Source: Pleurodeles waltl (taxonomy: Eukaryota > Chordata > Amphibia > Caudata > Salamandridae). From it: 64,000 nucleotides of DNA. Shown here in pieces: positions 60,511 through 64,000 of the stretch. Both the position numbers and the translations under genes were made by a program. Each line of letters opens with the position of its first letter. Position 1 is the stretch's first letter. The notes under the pieces were generated by a model. The model searched no databases and was not told where the DNA came from. It was given only the letters and a program-made list of their open reading frames with translations. The stretch spans positions 643,809,465 to 643,873,464 of the forward strand of contig NC_090439.1 of the NCBI RefSeq assembly GCF_031143425.1, in the 5' to 3' direction.

Positions 60511-61841
60511 GCTCTCGCAGTATATAGCATTGGTTGAAAAATAGTGTTCAAATCCTTCCAGATTCATGTAAATGAGAATGGTTTGAGCTATTTGTTGCTA
60601 GTTGTTCTTGATAAACAGCAGGAAAATTGTTTTGGCGCAAAACTTAAGACAGGCACTGGGCATCACAGGTCTGAATGAGGTGCAATTAGTGTTTGAGGCG
60701 TTTGTTATCTGGCGCAGAGGATACCTTCAAATACAGTTATGTGTTGGCTTTCCATAGAGGGCACATGACAAACTACCGAACTCTCTTGGTTCAGTCATGG
60801 CAGCGTTGTTAGGCGTTTGTGCCGGGGAGTTTTGAGCTGTTTTTAAATTTATATTTAAAAACGATTACTTTCAACAGCTGCAATGCAATTATTCACTCTT
60901 ACTCTTAAATGTAACAGGGAAATACAGGCGTTAAAGATAGAACTTTTTTACATTTTAAACAGAGAATACATCAGATTTTTACATTGTGCTTTTTAAATGT
61001 TAACACTCCTCCTGAGTAGATCTTGGAACGTAAAATCACATTTTGAAAGCTGAATTTTTGACCACCTTAGAGCAGTGCCCAAAGCTCTCCTCTGAAACAC
61101 GCGGCTGCTGCATTTAAATGTCAGAGCATAGAATACTGAGGTAGCGTAATCCTGAAACCATCTCTGGCCTTTTTAATCCATTTACATCCACTCCCTGCCC
61201 CTTCAGCTCACTCTTCCAGCTTTCTGCTTTCTCCCTTTGTGATGCCTTCTCATTTTTCTCTTCCTCTGTCTTTCCCATATGTGTCTTTTGCTCACCGTAA
61301 ATGCTTGAGGCAGAAAAATAAGTGCCAGCCCTCAAAAATATGTGCCGGTTCCCTGCACCAGAAACCACTGGCTGAAATTAAGCACTGCCTTAGAGTAGCA
61401 GCTCTTCCATCTGAGTTAACATGTTAAGAAAAACCTTTCTCTCACAAATACCTCAGCTCATGTTCTGCACACAGGGCGGCAAGTGAGACATCACACACAC
61501 ACCTCCCCTCCCACCCTCCACCCCCCCTGCCAAGGACTACCTTACCAAAGGAGGCACCATTTTCATTTCTCCTATGACGCAACAAACAACTGACCCTGAA
61601 CGTGTATCAATCATGTACCAGCCCTGTCATCCCATTGCAGAATAACACTTTATGATCAGGAACCTGGTGGTGCTGAAAATTTAAAACAGAGCCACACTGG
61701 CAACTGAACTACAATGTTAACTACAGTAGTGACATGTGTTTCACTCGCAATCTAACTACGCCCAACACAACTTTTCTGATATGTTTCATGTTCCTTGTTG
61801 TTAGGTTGAGCATAGCAGCGCACAAGCGCTGCATTTCTGAC
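60511..61841. other. Unassigned intergenic sequence
   Basis: No supported gene. A short CA-rich then C-rich run lies at about 61492-61530. Confidence 0.5.
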
Positions 61842-62213
61842 ATGTTGTTATCTATGTGGGCTTTCAACCAGGCCCACCTCATGCCAATCACTTTCACTCG
61901 TTCATGGGCTTGCCTTTCAAAAATCCTTCAATAACATTGGTAAATGCTTTATGTTTGTCCCTCCTTGGGCGGGTTTTGTTACCGCCTTGGGGACCGACCC
62001 GTTTGACTCTGAGCAAACTTTTTCCTTTTGTGTCTCTCTTTCGCGCTCATGCTCATTGCAGCCGTGGCGCTTTGAATCGGCTCTCTTATGTCAACTGTTT
62101 TACTTTTTATTTTCAATTTATGTGGCAAGAAAAGTCCAGTTAGGAATTTACAACGCTAATAGCTCTAACTCGAGGAAACGCGAGACCCATTGCGTTGGAA
62201 ATGGTTGTTAAAC
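61842..62213 (+). mobile_element. Dispersed repeat family R1, copy 2
   Basis: Matches the reverse complement of 51659-52045 from GTTGTTATCTATGTGGGC through GACCCATTGC and the closing TTGTTA. This copy keeps CpGs that the other copy has lost (for example GAAACGCGAGACCC against CAAATGTGAGACCC). It is therefore probably the younger or less methylated copy. No coding content. Confidence 0.7.
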
Positions 62214-63214
62214 TCTTCTCTCTCTTCGAATCTTAAGTTCGCCTTAACCTTCTGGTACACATCTCCATCAAGCATTGCATATGTCAGAGTGTATGCTACG
62301 CATGCTTGTTAATGAAACTTGAAACAGAAACTTGAGTCAGGAACAACATTCCAATATCTTTGTACTCCCAAACACAGACCTGCCAACTCAAACGAAGTCA
62401 ACATGGGTCAAAAGATATCGGTCCCCTTCACATGGTCATGTGGTAAAGAGGCAATATCACACAGTGGCAGGGAAGGCAAGATGGAAACTACAGATGAACG
62501 CAGCTGATGTCCATTAAGGGGTGTGAAAAAAACCTCAGGACGTCGACAGCAGCGACCCTTTGATTTTATCTTTGTTTTTTGGAGGGAAATAGGGGGATTG
62601 GTGGAGTCAGAGTGCCTCTTAGGTAGTGTTTTTGTAGAAGACCCGGTCTCATCCTCACAAGGGGAAATATATTTTCAAACTGGCAGGTCTGCAATCATGG
62701 AAAACCTATGTGTATTTGTTGTTTGTTTTGCATTCCTTTTGCCACCTCTTATCTTGGAAGTTTCAATTTTACTATTGCCTAAATGTTTTGATGCTTGTGA
62801 CTCCTGACTGACATTTCCTCATTTTAACAGAATTCACTTTCTTTCCGGCAGTTATCATATTGCTGTTTTTACTATTGCCACTTTATCCTGAAGAAACACA
62901 TCTCATACCAGGGTCTTAGTCTGCACATCTTTCAAGACTTGGCACCTTAGATGCTGCATAGTTGCAAGGAGGTGAGACCTAGTACTGATCATCTGCACTC
63001 TTAGGATGTCCCCTACCAACGGGGAAACCCTTTCTAGTTGATCTTCTAATGGTAAGACAATAGGATGATCGCCAGATCCTCCAGGGTGGAGAGGAATATT
63101 CGGGGCATGCTGGAGAAGAATGACAAAGACTGTATTAACAAACCACACATGACAGCCATGAGGCCTGTGGCAATGTGTGACACAGACCTAAAGACTAAAC
63201 AGTGCAAATGGATC
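62214..63214. other. Unassigned intergenic sequence
   Basis: Short frames only (up to 94 codons near 62523). No domain recognised. Confidence 0.5.
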
Positions 63215-63270
63215 AAGCATTGGCAAAGCCAGCAGAGCCCCCCTTTAAGAACTTTTGGCTTTGCCAATGA
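63215..63270. mobile_element. Compact palindromic fragment related to the 51042-51373 element
   Basis: AGCATTGGCAAAGCCAG is inverted at TTTTGGCTTTGCCAATG about 20 bp later. The following text (GCAGCATGGCCCAAAACAAT near 63306) parallels the interior of the 51042-51373 element (ACAGCATGGCTACAAAACAT). This is likely an internally deleted family member. Confidence 0.5.
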
Positions 63271-63539
63271 TATTAGCCATGTTGTACAGTAGCACAGCTG
63301 CTATGCAGCATGGCCCAAAACAATATATATAAAAAAAGTTATGATGCAGTCGTCATGTCATTTTGCACAGATGCAAAAGCCTACACAATGATGCAAGATT
63401 TTGTTTCCTTTTAGAAACCAATCCACAATGGATTTGTAAAACAATAGCTGCACCAAATGGTCTTTTTTGATATTGGTGCTAATGTGCTTTTTTTGTAAAG
63501 ACACACAAAAGGCGAAGTGGGTTGTAAGTGAGGCCCTAC

Positions 63540-63920
63540 GGAGGGAGGGATCGCATTAGAGAAGGATGTGGGTGGGGGAGAGAAGAAGTGAGACACAATA
63601 GGGAAGCAAACTGACAGTGGATGGTGGGTGATGGGGAGCACAGAAACAATGGAGAATGGGCAGGTGAGGAAGCACATGGACAACAGAGAACTGGCAGGGA
63701 AGCACACAGACAGTGGGGGCAGATGGATTTATGGGAAAACATGCGTGCAATAGAGGCTGGGCGGGCAGATATGGGGAAAGAAATTGGCAAAGAAAGGTGG
63801 GTGGGGATGGAGAAATACACAGACAAAGAAGGGATGAGAAAGTAAGAATGGCAATGGAAGGTGGGCTGGCGGGGAGAAAGCAACAATGTAAAATGAGGGA
63901 GGGTGTGTGAGGGGTGAAAC
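63540..63920 (+). repeat. Purine-rich degenerate minisatellite
   Basis: Strongly G+A-biased + strand. A unit beginning GGGAAGCACA recurs in degenerate form near 63601, 63634, 63668 and 63698 (spacing 30-34 bp). Further GGGAGA and GGTGGG units continue to about 63915. The many small frames on both strands here are composition artefacts. Confidence 0.75.
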
Positions 63921-64000
63921 ATATGGGTGAAAAAAGTGGAACACTAGGGAGACAGCTGAAAAGTACACATGCTCTTGTAGAGTGCTTAAATTAAAAGAAA

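Noticed and set aside
63411..63968. Several overlapping frames on both strands near the right edge
   Set aside because: They arise from purine-rich low-complexity sequence, which lacks stops.

Overview
This window looks like non-coding DNA from a very large vertebrate genome. I suspect a newt or other salamander, because the stretch after the satellite resembles dispersed repeats I remember from newt genomes. That is recollection and no search was run. No intact protein-coding gene, structural RNA gene or CRISPR array is supported. The only protein relic I recognise is a broken histone H4 copy near 57972-58266.

Bases 1-37789 are one continuous head-to-tail satellite array of about 99 monomers of about 383 bp. 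It contains layered higher-order repeats: a block of about 5.36 kb repeated 9952 bp away, an adjacent pair of 1151-bp trimers, an 11-mer followed by two 10-mers (3834 bp each) and a shortened copy, and a three-monomer block shared with the far end at an offset of 28347 bp. The array runs in register into a dispersed repeat (37790-38845) that carries a diverged, collinear piece of the monomer. Satellite and dispersed repeat therefore seem to share one ancestry.

Bases 38846-64000 are a patchwork of repeats and unassigned sequence. In order: a foldback-type element of about 1.56 kb with 9-bp flanking direct repeats, nested palindromes at both ends and a 1.2-kb G-rich core (39707-41280); a probable solo LTR of 1566 bp with a 4-bp duplication (47492-49065); small inverted-repeat elements (50208-50303, 51042-51373, 63215-63270); two oppositely oriented copies of an unnamed dispersed repeat (51659-52045 and 61842-62213); a CpG-bearing, homeodomain-motif-rich segment that could be a conserved enhancer (52490-53240); the H4 pseudogene; a tRNA-derived SINE with a clear box B (58985-59190); and simple or purine-rich repeats at 60040-60510 and 63540-63920.

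No genes work together here. The biology is repeat evolution: unequal exchange in the satellite, mobile-element insertion, and possibly one regulatory element.
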